Origin: Charina bottae
Lineage: Eukaryota; Chordata; Lepidosauria; Squamata; Charinaidae
DNA: 64,000 bases
Direction of reading: 5' to 3'
NCBI GenBank assembly: GCA_023362775.1
Contig: JALMGJ010000006.1
Span: forward strand, 11,674,501-11,738,500
Under the pieces are notes generated by a model, which worked only from the letters and a program-made list of their open reading frames with translations, ran no database searches and was not told the origin of the DNA. The translations under genes were made by a program, and so were the position numbers. Below are positions 21,116 through 31,909 of this stretch, piece after piece (the first letter of the stretch is position 1; each line of letters opens with the position of its first letter).

Positions 21116-21595
21116 CCAACAGAAGAAAATAGATGTAGCTCAGGGTTGAACTGTGGAGACCTTGGTGCTCTCTGAGCTCGGTTGTTTGTTTGCAGACGTT
21201 TCATTACCCAACTAGGTAACATCAGTGGGGTTTGCTCCCTGTTTATATACAGTAGCTTGCCCTGCCAGTGTTGGTGGGAGTGTGGTTTTCTCATTGGTAG
21301 TTCCTTGATTAGGGTATTGTTTTCTGCTTGATTGTTTGTCTGGTGTTCATCCCTGCTTATCTGGGTGTAGGCTGCTGCAGAGGATGTGTTCTGGACTTTT
21401 TATTTCCTTCTTAGCTTTTTTATTTTCTCTTTTTAATGGTGTGTAAATATGGTTTATTTCTATGCGTCTATTGATGGCTGATTTGTCTGAATGCCAAGCT
21501 TCCAGGAATTCCCCAGTGTTTTTGGATTTAGCTTGGTCTAGGATGCTCAGTGTTTCCCAGCTGAAACTATAGCTGAGTCTGTCCATGTGACTCCA
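21116..21595 (-). mobile_element. Penelope-like element, family 2, 5'-truncated
   Basis: The minus strand codes for the C-terminus of a PLE protein (21347-21586), with [20 protein letters not shown] and a following SAINRRIEI block. The untranslated 3' region follows. The element is flanked by the 12-bp direct repeat ctaaatatttat (21104-21115 and 21596-21607). At 21195-21225 the minus strand reads ctgatg, ttacc-tagtt-gggtaa, t, gaaacgtc, which resembles a hammerhead core with one position missing. It is distinct from family 1 in both protein end and terminal region. Confidence 0.87.
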
Positions 21596-21607
21596 CTAAA
21601 TATTTAT

Positions 21608-21981
21608 ACAGTATTTTTTAAAAAAGTAACTCCGACGTCAGCCTAAAATCCATAATTTGACAAAAAAAATTTCATGTGAAGAAGTAAACCTCAATATTCA
21701 GTGATTTCTCCCAGGACCAGCCCTACTGTTAGGTAGAATGAGGTAGCTGCCTTGGGCACTTGAAATGAGATGTGCTGGAAGGACGTGATGTACTTCTCAC
21801 CAGAGCCATGATGAGCACCGATGACTGCTGGACAGACCATCGATTAATTCGATCCACGATGGCCATAAAGATTGTCCCTCATCGTAGGCTCCAAGGAAGA
21901 AAAATGAATACACTGGCCCTTCAAGATTCTACTAAATGAGCTTGCTTTCAATCAACTCTCAAGGAACATCTGCCTATGGAA
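21608..21981. other. Unassigned sequence
   Basis: No gene or repeat recognised. Confidence 0.4.
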
Positions 21982-22300
21982 CTTTATTTATTTATTATTT
22001 AAATTTATATGACCGCCCATCTCCCCCAAACGGGGGACTCTGGGCGGCTTACAATAAAAATAAGATTAAAATACGAGCATAAAATTAGAATTATCAATAT
22101 GATATAAATAAATATAACATCCAATCTGGCAAATTGATCTCAAACAATGGGGAGGGCATTATGATACTAACCACCCCCAGGAGGAGCTATTACCTTTCCC
22201 CTCCCACGCTAGGTGGAAGAACCAGGTTTTCAGATTTTTCCAGAAGGCCAGGAGGGAGGGAACCCACCTCAACTCTGGGGGCAAGATATTCCAAAGGGAA
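21982..22300 (-). mobile_element. L2-like LINE 3' end, antisense
   Basis: (ATTT)n, then gaccgcccatctccccc and actctgggcggcttac, continuing to accacccccaggaggagct and a region matching the L2-like ORF end at 10034-10276. Stops where the next LINE begins. Confidence 0.75.
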
Positions 22301-24640
22301 GCAAGATATTCCAAAACTTCCTGAAAATGTTGAGGAACACTGGATTAAATTGAAGACTTCTATTATCTCAGCCTGTGAACAAATCAGATACCAAACTAAG
22401 AGACATCAGGACTGGTTTGATGAGAAAGATAGTGAGATAGAACATATTATTGACAAGAAAAGGAAAGCCTTCCAGATATGGCAAAAAGATATTAACTGTG
22501 CCGTTAAGAAAAAAATCTATGCCAGTGCAAAGGCAGAAGTCCAAAGAAGAACTAGAGAACTTAAGAACATATGGTGGATAAAAAAAGCCCAAGAAATCCA
22601 ACATTTTACAGATACTCATGATGCACGGGGCTTTTTTAATGCCATAAAGGCCATCTACAGACCAACAAACTATGGTACAAATCCCTTATGCTCAGTAGAT
22701 GGTGTCAAACTTCTAAAGGACAAAGAGTCTATTGCACTGCACTGGAAAGAGCATTACTACAATCTCCTTAATCGTCACTCTACTGTGGCTGATGAAGTCT
22801 TCTTGCAAATCCTGCAAAAACAAATAAAAGATGAGCTTGCAGTACCCCCTAGTTTGGAGGAAGTCAGTAAAGCCACTAAACAAATGAAAAATAACAAAGC
22901 TAGTGGACCTGATGGGATTCTTGCTGAAGTTTTTAAAGAAGGTGGGCCTGAACTTACACAACAACTTCATAAGCTCATCAAAAAAAATCTGGATGAGGGA
23001 GGAGATTCCAGCAGACTTTAGGGATGCCATAATTATCACTCTCTTTAAAAAGGGTGATAGAACAGACTGTGGAAACTATCAAGGCATCTCCCTTTTAGCT
23101 ACGGCAGGCAAAATCCTCGCAAGGATTCTCGCAAACCGTCTCCTATCTATATCAGAAGACATCCTCCCTGAAACCCAAAATGGCTTCCGCCCTTCCAGGG
23201 GGACAGTGGATATGATCTTCACTGCACGACAGTTTCAAGAAAAATGCAAGGAGCAAAACCGCCCTCTGTACATGGCGTTTATTGATCTAAGGCTTTTGAT
23301 ACTATAAATCGTACTGCTCTCTGGACCATCCTTCTGAAAATCGGATGCCCTGATAAATTTGTGAACATCTTGCGGCTACTCTATGACGACATGATGGCAA
23401 CAATCCTGAATAATAATGGCTCTCAAAGCGATCCATTTAAAGTGGAATCCGGCATTAAACAGGGATGTGTTATTGCTCCAACCTTATTCGCTATCTTCAT
23501 CGCTATGATTCTACACCTTGTTGAAGAGAAACTTCCTACTGGTGTAGAAATTATATATCGAACAGATGGAAAGCTTTTTAATCTTAGTAGGCTGAAAGCA
23601 AAAAATAAGGTAATTACAACTTCTGTTATAGAACTTCAATATGATAATGATAACGTAGTCTGTGCACACTCCGAGGAAGATCTTCAAACTATCCTAAACA
23701 TCTTTGCAGAAGCATATGAAAAGCTCGGCCTCTTGCTTAACATTAAAAAAACCAAAGTGCTTTACCAGCAAGTTCAAACCAATCCATCTGCAGCACCATC
23801 AATCCAGCTTAAAGGTGTGTTACTAGAAAATGTCAACCACTTTTCTCATCTTGGCAGCCATCTATCTACAAAAGCCGACATCGACGCTGAAATTCAGCAT
23901 CGCCTGAGCTCTGCGAGTGTAGCTTTCTCCCGAATGAAATGTAGAGTGTTTGAGGATCGGGACATTCGCAGGGAGACCAAAATGCTTGTTTACAAAGCCA
24001 TTGTACTATCAACACTTTTGTACGCCTGTGAAACATGGACCCTCTACAAACGCCACCTCCAACTTCTTGAAAGATTCCATCAACGCTGCCTCCGAAACAT
24101 TCTGAAAATTACTTGGGAAGATAGGTGGACTAATGTTAGCATATTAGAAGAAGCGAAAACCACCAGCATTGAAACAATGATCATCCAACATCAACTTTGC
24201 TGGACCGGCCATGTTGTTCGAATGCCTGACCATCGTCTTCCAAAGCAGCTACTTTACTCCCAACTTAAGAATGGAAAATGGAATATTGGTGGACAGCAAA
24301 AGAGATTCAAAGATACTCTCAAAGCTAATTTAAAAAAATGTAATATCAGCATTGAGAACTGGGAAGCCCTAACTCATGAGCGTTTCAATTGCAGGTCAGC
24401 CTTTATTAAAGGCGCTATGGACTTTGAAGAAGCACGAGTACAGGGCGAAAGGGAGAAACGAGCTAAGAGGAAGGCACATCAGGCAAACCCTCATCATGAC
24501 CATCTCCCACCCGGAAACCTATGCCCTCATTGTGGGTGGTTGTGCGGATCCAGAATTGGCCTTTACAGCCACTTATGGATCCACTGTTAAGATTTTAGCT
24601 CTGGAAGACCATCTTACTCAGCTACGAGTGATCGCCAAGA
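22301..24640 (+). mobile_element. Non-LTR retrotransposon (LINE), clade uncertain, 5'-truncated
   Basis: 2.3 kb of ORF2-type coding sequence: linker, reverse transcriptase and a C-terminal zinc-finger domain, ending in a short (GAA)n tail at 24634-24647. The endonuclease is missing. The family is not BovB: it has a GDRTDCGNYQGISLLATAGK motif, a YACETWTLYKRHLQLLERFH block and a C2H2 finger at the end. I do not assign it to a clade with confidence. The last 230 bp recur at 47004-47240. A 20-bp-spaced duplication of gcaagatattccaaa (22281-22295, 22301-22315) marks its left junction. Confidence 0.85.
22316..24590 (+). pseudogene. LINE ORF2 with two frameshifts and altered RT active site
   Basis: Frame 1 runs to 23021 (KLPENVEEHWIKLK to HKLIKK). 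At a run of eight A near 22979-22986 the sense continues in a second frame (IWMREEIPADFRDAIIITLF). That frame is lost near 23287, where a 2-base gap after MAFIDL removes the expected motif A continuation. From 23361 a 409-codon frame gives GIKQGCVIAPTLFAIF (motif B). Where YADD is expected the sequence reads YDND (near 23640), which would abolish catalysis. The frame then has GHVVRMPDHRLPKQLLYSQL and a terminal finger CPHCGWLCGSRIGLYSH. Confidence 0.85.
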
Positions 24641-24647
24641 AGAAGAA

Positions 24648-26282
24648 GAAGCTGGAAGGACGGCATAGCCTCAGTAATTTAGTAGTCATGCAATTTGTTT
24701 GTGGTGTTTTCCATTGCAGGTGCCAAAATAAGTTGTCTATAGCGAACACGGAAAGGAAGAGTACAGATGTCCCAGGGGGCCCTGACTGCTGAAGTGCTTC
24801 AAGAGAAAGAAAATCCAAATTAACCTGAATATAAGAGCTGAGATGATGATTAGAACCAGACTAGTAGGTGAGCCAACAAGAGATAAGGTCAAATGGAAAA
24901 TAGATGCGGTGCAATCGGATTGACAACAGGTTCGTTCCCATTCCTCTGGACAATCAAACCCATCATCATGAAGACATTCTAACCCTGGTTTTTTCAAACA
25001 TTTTCAGGCTGCAGAACCTGAAAAAAACATAAAGACACACTCATATACATGTCTGTGTGCGTGTAGGTATGTTTCTGGGTCTACAGTATATATACTGGAT
25101 CCCCTGATCAAGAGGCAAAGTTATAGTGATAGAAAACTGGCTTCATTCAATTTTTGCCCTTAGTCTTCCATGGAACCCTCAGAGAGCCCTAGGGTACCAT
25201 GGGACACAGTTTGAACAACCCTGTTGTAGACTACAAGTCCATAATCCATGCTGGCTGGCTGGGGGTTACAGGTATTATAATGCAGAACATCTGAAGAACA
25301 ACAGATTGCCAGCTCTGGGGCAGACTGAACCTGATGCATTAGTAGTTTGTCTGAATATAAGCAACCTTCCATTATCCCTAAATGTCTACTCCAGGGATCC
25401 CCAGAGTGGTCAATATCCACTCCCCAGGGTCGATGGGACTACCCAAGAGGTTGATAAATGGCTGGGGGTCAAAAGGAGGTCAGTAATGGCAGGGGGTCAA
25501 TAGGTGGTTGATAAATGATGGAAGGTCAATTGGGGTCAATTAATCTTTGGGGGTCTCTGTCCCCAGACAGTGTTACTCAGGGTTGGATGGTCAGCTGTCA
25601 GTGAGAGCAGCCTTGAGTTGTCATTATTATTATTATTATTATTATTGTTGTTATTATTATTATTTAAAGTAGTACTTATAAAATTGTTTTCATATGATAA
25701 ATTTTTGGGAGACAATGAAACTTCATGAAGGGGGTGATGAGCTGAAGAGTTTGGGTACCCCTGCTCTACTCAGAAGTAAGCCCCACTGTGTTCACATACT
25801 TCCTGCTTTGATATTAAGATGAAATATCTCACAGATATTTTCTTCCTCCTCTTTGGCTCTTAAAACTACCTTTGTTTCCCAGTTTCCTATCCATCTCTCT
25901 CTCTCTCTTTCTCCATTAACTATGCTGACAAGTTGTCAAGCTTAAACATTGTGTCCTGATGTCTGCAATCATCTCTTCTGCCAACTATGGATACTGGGTT
26001 GCTGCTTCACTCCTGTCAACATGGCAAAATTACAGCCCGAACTTGCAGAACAACACAGCGTCCTCATGTTCAGCTGATCCATCTTCCCCAAGTGGATGCT
26101 CCATGGAGCCTCAAGGTTGTTGACGTCAGACAGTTACTCCTATTTGTCCATTTTATTAAGGGTTCACAAACTTGCTAGAGGAGGAAGAGAACTGAACGCC
26201 TGTGCATGAACACAAGTATACAGTACAAGTATGTTTGTGTGGGCTTTAAGGCATCTTTCTTATAAGAAGCTAACAGCACACT
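24648..26282. other. Mostly unassigned sequence
   Basis: Holds a diverged palindromic MITE piece at about 25215-25290 (gtagactacaagtccataat and nearby agccagcatgg-type motifs) and an (ATT)n run at 25622-25665. The 125-codon frame at 25126-25503 has no domain I recognise. Confidence 0.4.
25622..25665. repeat. (ATT)n microsatellite
   Basis: About fourteen ATT units with two ATT-to-GTT changes. Confidence 0.95.
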
Positions 26283-26660
26283 CAATAAGAGAGTAGGCTG
26301 TAGTCAGCCATCAAGTTGGAAGACACTATCGCATCCAACCCCTGCTCAGGGCAGAAATCCAAATTAAAACATCCCAGACAGGTAGCTATCTAGACGGTGT
26401 TTGAACACCTCCAATGAAAAGAAGCCCATCACCGATTCAGGTACCTGTTTCCTCTCTTAAACTGCTCTTAATGTTTAGATTTTTTCCCCAAACATTTGTC
26501 AGAACCTTGTGATTTAAATCCATTGTTCTGTGCCCACAATCAAATCTGTATGGGCTGTCTTGTTTTGATTTTTAAATTCCTCCTTCTTAAGATTCCCACG
26601 ATCCCTCCAGCTAACTTCCAAACTAGCTGATACCTCCCTCTTCTGTGCTACGTTCCCACT
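26283..26660 (-). mobile_element. CR1 LINE 3' part, antisense, diverged
   Basis: Conserved order: catccaacccctgctcaggg, acatcccagacaggtagc, tttgaacacctccaatgaaa, and ccattgttctgtgcccaca, all typical of antisense CR1 3' regions. No coding part. Confidence 0.75.
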
Positions 26661-27690
26661 GAATTGTTTGGGCTCTGGAAGCAAACAATCTAGCACAATC
26701 TCAGTTATAGAATCTCAGTGACTTAGTGGCATCCTCTGCACATGTCAATTTGTCCTCTCCCTTGTGTGTGCGTGTGTCTTACAGTCCAAGCTGTGATAGG
26801 CATCCTTTTAATTTCCCAGAATGCCCAACACTGAGGCATTGTGAGAATCTCTGCTTCCAAGGAATTTGCTTCACTCTATTACTAAATGTCCAGCCCATTT
26901 CATTGGACTATTAATCCATCAATCTCCAAAACTGGGGCCATCCTAGAACATTACACTACTACAGTATGCCTTTGTATAACTCCCATTCCTTCTAACAACC
27001 TTGTATAGAAGATTCTCCTAGGCTTAAGGAGGTGGGGGCGGGGACCTATCTGGCATATGCCGAAAACCTGGTTCAGTTTGAGTTGTCCTGCTTTGTTTTT
27101 TAAACTCTAACACAATAATTTTGGAGGGCATAAATAAATGGCTGGATGCCTCAGGTACTAGGCCTCATCCATAGTGATTTGCAGCATTATATAATGTTTC
27201 TGTCAAACGTCTGTCTATGAAAAACTATAGAGATACAGTCACTGCTGGCTCTTTCCAGTGGGTGCTGCTGTGAACAAGCTTACGAGGGACAGTGACAAAG
27301 AGAGACAGATGTAGGGACTGTTTTAATCAGTTTTGTGGTGTGGAAATGTGCTTTACAGAAGCAATTAAGGAGTCACCACAGTCAAGCTTGAAAGCAATAA
27401 TTATCTTTCATCTTGTCGCTTTGTCTTTTTCTTCCCTCCCCTCCCTTATCTGTTCAGTATAAGATTGCAGCCAATCTACATTGGCTTTCTAATTGTTCTC
27501 TGCCCCACACTTTGTAGCATAGGGTATGCTCCTGTATCCATCACAGGAAGAACAATCAATAAAACCCACCTGCTTTGAAAATATCCTCTAGGTTGGCAAG
27601 GTCAAAGAAGAGGATGCACACTCAGAAACCTCCTTTGGGATCTTCTCCCCAGATTTGGAACTGACTCAGTCTTGAGATTAACCACATCCT
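26661..27690. other. Unassigned sequence
   Basis: About 1 kb with no recognised gene or repeat family. Confidence 0.4.
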
Positions 27691-27701
27691 TAATCTGTGC
27701 A

Positions 27702-27978
27702 TGGTAGGTGGCAGTACTGCAACCGAAACTCTCCCCGCAACCTGAGTTCGATCCCAGCGGAAGCTGGTTCTCAGGTAGCCGGCTCAGGTCGACTCAGCCT
27801 TCCATCCTTCCGAGGTCGGTAAAATGAGTACCCAGCTTGCTGGGGGAAAGGTAATCACGACTGGGGGAGGCAATGGCAAACCACCCTGCTCTATAGTCTG
27901 CCAGGAAAACGTCGCGAAAGTGGCGTCTCCCCAGGGGTCACATGACTCGGTGCTTGCACAGGGGAACCTTTCCTTTCC
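27702..27978 (+). mobile_element. tRNA-derived SINE (second family)
   Basis: Box B-like gagttcgatccc near 27747, then agccttccatccttccgagg, a ggcaatggcaaaccaccctg block and a 3' end ggtgcttgcacagggg-type followed by a pyrimidine-rich tail. Flanked by an 11-bp direct repeat, taatctgtgca (27691-27701 and 27979-27989). Pol III-transcribed, non-coding, and dependent on a LINE for mobility. Confidence 0.87.
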
Positions 27979-28204
27979 TAATCTGTGCAATCCCAAGAGA
28001 GGTTGTTTCACAGACGTGGGTTTGATGCACCGCTTCTGCACTTGGTGGGAGAGGGGCAACTTCAAGCTTAATGTAGACTGTGTTCTGTGCTTTGATACTT
28101 TGGTACCATAATGGTAGAGGGATCACTTGCAAAGGTGATGGAGCATATGCACTAGGCATTCAGAGTCATGTAGTTGCTAAAGGGATGCTATTTGAGTATA
28201 TATT

Positions 28205-28725
28205 AACAGGAGCGTAAGGTCCAGACCATGTCTTGGTCAGGCCATATTTGGAATACCGTGTCCAGTTCTGGCAACACAATTCAAGAAAGTCGGTGACAAA
28301 CTGGAGTGAATTCAGAGGATGATGAGGAGACTAGAAACCAAGTGCTGTGAGCAGCAGTTAAAGGAGCTGGGTGTGTTTAGCCTACAGAAAAGATGAGCAA
28401 AGAGAGAGATGATAGCACTGTTTAGATATCTAAAGGGTTGTCACACCAAGAACTGACTGGACTTGCTCACTATTGTCCCAGAGGGTAGGACCAGAACCAG
28501 TGGGCTGAAACAACAGGGAAGGAGATTCAGGTTAGATATTAGGAGGAATTTCTTGATGGTAAGAGCTGTCAACCACTGGAATGGGCTGCCTCATGAGGTA
28601 GTATGTTCCCATGCACAGGAGGATTTCAAGCAGAGGCTGTCCATAATGTTTTAACAATCCTGCACCAAGCAGGACATTAGGCTAGATGACTTTTGAGGTC
28701 CCTTCCAACTCTGTGGTCCTAAGAA
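28205..28725 (+). mobile_element. CR1 LINE 3' part, sense
   Basis: Order of CR1 phrases: catatttggaataccgtgtc, cagttctggcaacac, tggaatgggctgcctcatga, atttcaagcagaggctg, and the characteristic ending gaggtcccttccaactctg. A 63-codon open frame (28463-28654) is within this region and looks incidental. 5'-truncated. Confidence 0.85.
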
Positions 28726-28797
28726 AATACTTCATATGGAGAGGTGGACATATGGACAAGAGAGGTAAATAAAGAATCAGAAAATATGTGTATAAAG

Positions 28798-28927
28798 CAG
28801 TGTTTCTCAACCTTGGCAACTTTAAGATGTGTGGACTTCAACTCCCAGAATTCCCTGGGGAGTTGGCTGGGGAATTCTGGGAGTTGAAGTCCCCACTTCT
28901 TAAAGTTGCCACGGTTGAGAAACACTG
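28798..28927. mobile_element. Palindromic hAT-type MITE, family C
   Basis: Nearly perfect 130-bp palindrome: cagtgtttctcaacc ... ggttgagaaacactg, arms carrying cttcaactcccagaattcc. TSD gtataaag/gtagaaag (28790-28797, 28928-28935), 7 of 8 matching. Confidence 0.92.
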
Positions 28928-28935
28928 GTAGAAAG

Positions 28936-29332
28936 TATAAAGAAAATATAAAGCATTGGAGGGAATTTGGCCATTCCCACTCATATCTGGCTCCATCCAC
29001 TGCTTGCTTTACCCACTGCATGGTCTCCCAAAGTTATCTTTAACCCTTTGAGGCAGGCAACTCCAGAGGGCTTGGGAACCATCCAGGGAAGACATTTTCC
29101 ACCTGTTTTGCGGCAAATTAAGCCTGGAAATGGGAGCAGGAAACCTCTGGCAGAGAAACCGCTTTTATCCCTACACTTAAATCCCAGAAAAACTGAAGAA
29201 ATGAGCTGAGATCATGCCATCCTAATTTAGCTATTTGCCACCAGACTCTAGCTATACAGTCTTGGGGAAGGGTAGGATGGCATGAAGCCCATGGGATGCA
29301 GATTATCCACACCCCCAGGTAATGCAAGTCAT
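28936..29332. other. Unassigned sequence
   Basis: No gene or repeat recognised. Confidence 0.4.
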
Positions 29333-29337
29333 GGCAT

Positions 29338-29951
29338 TGTCAGCCCTCCCAGGTAAACCAGACAGGAAACCTGACGAGATGAGCTATTTCTACTTTATTG
29401 TCAGGCTATATTAACAGACGGGGGCGTGGTGGCTCAGCGGGTAAGACGCCAGGCTTGTCGATTGGAAGATCGCAAGTTCGGAGGTTCGAATCCCTAGCCC
29501 TGCGTGCAGAGTGAGCTCCTGCACTAGCTCCAGCTCTTGCCAACCTAGCAATTCGAAAGCATGTAAATGCAAGTAGATTAATAGGTACCACTTCGGTGGG
29601 AAGGTAACAGCGTTCCGCGGCGTCATGCGGCCACATGACCGTGGAAGTGTCTTCGGACAACGCTGGCTCTTCGGCTAACAAACGGAGATGAGCACCGGCC
29701 CCTAGAGTCGGACACGACTGCACAAATGTGCGGGGGGTACCTTTACCTTTTTATATTAACAGAATCTTGCAAGTCTGAAAGTACAAATCTTCCGCCGTCC
29801 CTATTTACCGCCTGACCAGTTAGGGTGGGTCCTTCCTAAGTTTCTTTCTCTACCAGTTACTCAGTTGCGGCTCCTCCCGCTTATATCAAATCGTTCCCTA
29901 GGCATTATCTCTTCCCCCCATCTTCCAAGGTCATTCGCACATTCCATTACA
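29338..29951 (-). repeat. Solo LTR with a SINE inside
   Basis: Starts tgtcagcc and ends attaca (TG...CA), flanked by the 5-bp TSD ggcat (29333-29337 and 29952-29956), as expected for an LTR retroelement. The polyadenylation signal reads AATAAA on the minus strand (near 29393-29398). Without the SINE and its duplicated 12 bp it is about 269 bp. The 267-bp LTR at 62325-62591 matches it at both ends (accagacaggaaac, cttgcaagtctgaaagtaca-type phrases). No internal region remains, so it is a recombination product. Confidence 0.87.
29419..29751 (+). mobile_element. Sauria-type tRNA-derived SINE, complete
   Basis: Head gggggcgtggtggctcagcg with box A region and box B ggttcgaatcc at about 29482-29492. 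The body has gaccgtggaagtgtcttcgg. The 3' end is gagtcggacacgactgcac, then a ctttaccttttt tail. Exact 12-bp TSD tatattaacaga (29407-29418 and 29752-29763). The target is the solo LTR. The 3' part shares agagtcggacacgact with BovB 3' ends in this window. Confidence 0.95.
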
Positions 29952-29956
29952 GGCAT

Positions 29957-30470
29957 ACAAAAAGGTTGCCCGTTCCTGAGCTGGACTGATGTGGGTTATT
30001 CAGAGAGCTTAACTTGCCAAGGAGGTCTCAAACAGGTTCTCCCTTGCATATTTCCAATATTAGATTATTTTAAAGCAGGGATGCAGAATCAGACATCTCT
30101 GGGCTGTCCATGGCCTCCCTAAAAGTTTTAAGTACAATTCACAGAACTCTCCCAATGTTGCCCTCAACACTGTAATTTTTACTGTGAGAGAAGGGGTGAA
30201 ATGATTCAATACAAGGGAATAATAATACTGTATTAATGGTATGTAATTAATTTATTTTAATTTGAATTCAATTTAAATGTAAATGAAATGTAATAAGATT
30301 TAGTTTTGTTCTGCTCCTACCAACTTTTTGGATTGAAACTTCCTCTTCCCAGCAATGCCCCCAAAGGACAAGTGTGGTCCTGGGTACCTCCAAAACTTTT
30401 GTTCTAAATCAAGCCATAATTACTGTAAGTTATACATCCTTTGGGCAGAAATTCCTCAATCAAGGGAGAG
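29957..30470. other. Unassigned sequence
   Basis: AT-rich stretch at 30200-30300. No gene recognised. Confidence 0.4.
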
Positions 30471-30472
30471 AC

Positions 30473-30598
30473 CTTCCTTCCTTCCTTCCTTCCTTCCTTC
30501 CTTCCTTCCTTCCTTCCTTCCTTCCTCCCTCCCTCCCTCCCTCCCTCCCCCCTCCTTCCTTCCTTCTTTCCTTCCTTCCTTCCTTCCTTCCTTCCTTC
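30473..30598. repeat. (TTCC)n/(CTCC)n polypyrimidine microsatellite
   Basis: About 125 bp of TTCC units with an internal CTCC block. The frames of Pro/Ser/Leu over it are repeat translations. Confidence 0.97.
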
Positions 30599-30599
30599 T

Positions 30600-31120
30600 T
30601 AAAGAGGAAAGCAAGTGTTCATCTAACTTTTCTTACAGTAACATGTTTTATGCATTTTTGGAACATTTTAATAACACACTTTGAAAGGAATGAGAATTAA
30701 CTGAACACAGCACTTTCCTCTGATATTATGGATAATTAAAAGAGCAAGGTAATAACTAGATGGGGAAAGAATCAATCTGGTCTTTCTAGACATAACATGT
30801 ATGTGACTTCAACCAGACTTCGTTTAAACGTTACATTTAGCTATTCAATGGCATTGCGTTTTCTTGGAATTTATACCTCCAAATTTCTGTCTGCTAGCCC
30901 ATTGTTCACTTCGGACTCAAAAACTGTATATTGAACAAGTTTGATTTTGTCTTATTGGCACAAACTTAGCATGTTATTGTATTAATACTTCCTAATGTCT
31001 TCAGTTTCTGAGGACCTTCCATGGATTAATGTCATAAATCAGATATTCAGAGGAAATTCTCATATCTTTGTATCAGGTTTTTTTTTTATTGTTTGTTCTC
31101 CTTTTCCAGTTTGTTTGTCT
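30600..31120. other. Unassigned sequence
   Basis: No gene or repeat recognised. Confidence 0.4.
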
Positions 31121-31124
31121 GTTT

Positions 31125-31310
31125 TGTTTAAAATATTTTTATGGCCGCCTGTCTTAAGAAACACAACTCTGGGTAGCTCGCAACAGCAATAAAGCCCACA
31201 AAACAATAAAAGCAAAAAAGCAAAAACTGGGTACCTCAGCCATCCTCCTCCAATCCATCCAACAAAACCATCCCCAGGTTCCTATCACCCTATCCCAGCA
31301 CTTGTTTCTA
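31125..31310 (-). mobile_element. L2-like LINE 3' end, antisense, diverged
   Basis: Reads tatttttatggccgcctg then caactctgggtagctcgc, the degraded tail phrase pair, followed by an A-rich leader as in other L2-like tails here. Confidence 0.6.
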
Positions 31311-31382
31311 GTTATTACACTCATATCTATTAATAATTGATCACACAAGTAAATTCCTTTTAGGAATATGATTTATATATTC

Positions 31383-31494
31383 CTGTTTCTCATGCCAATC
31401 CAGAACGTGTCTGTTTCTCATGCCAATCCAGAACGTGTCTGTTTCTCATGCCAATCCAGAACGTGTCTGTTTCTCATGCCAATCCAGAATGTGT
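31383..31494. repeat. 28-bp minisatellite, four units
   Basis: Four head-to-tail copies of a 28-bp unit (ctgtttctcatgccaatc plus cagaacgtgt). The first three are identical and the last has one C-to-T change. Confidence 0.97.
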
Positions 31495-31869
31495 TGCGTC
31501 TAGTTTAGGCGTAGTGAACTATGTGGACCCCAACCACTGAGGTTAATAAATCATAATGTGAGGTTTACTGTGTTGTGCAAACCCAACCAAATATGGTTTG
31601 TACAACAAACTATGGCTCAGTATGACAGGTGAACCATGTTAGCCATTAGTTAGGACCATTCCCAATCTGGTTTCAGATGGGCTAAACCTGAAATGTCATA
31701 AAATAATCAATGGTTGAATGACAACACTTGTACCATCAGTTGACCAGGTCTAGATTGAAGGTAGACTTGCTCAATCACTCTCCATATTGTGCTTCAAGCG
31801 TGGAAACAGACACATAAAAAAATCCAACATGCCATGTTTCTTGGTAGTGATTCATGCAAGAATGATAGC
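31495..31869. other. Unassigned sequence
   Basis: No gene or repeat recognised. Confidence 0.4.
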
Positions 31870-31909
31870 TCCTCCCTCCCTCCCTCCCTCCCTCCCTCCC
31901 TCCCTCCCT
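31870..31909. repeat. (CTCC)n microsatellite
   Basis: Ten CTCC-type units. Confidence 0.97.

Noticed and set aside
25126..25503. 125-codon frame as a host exon
   Set aside because: It overlaps a diverged palindromic repeat and has no recognisable domain.
29419..29500. tRNA gene
   Set aside because: Box A and box B are present but the stems do not form a full cloverleaf, and the same head recurs in several SINE copies.
31383..31494. CRISPR array
   Set aside because: The four 28-bp units are directly adjacent with no spacers, and the genome is a vertebrate one.
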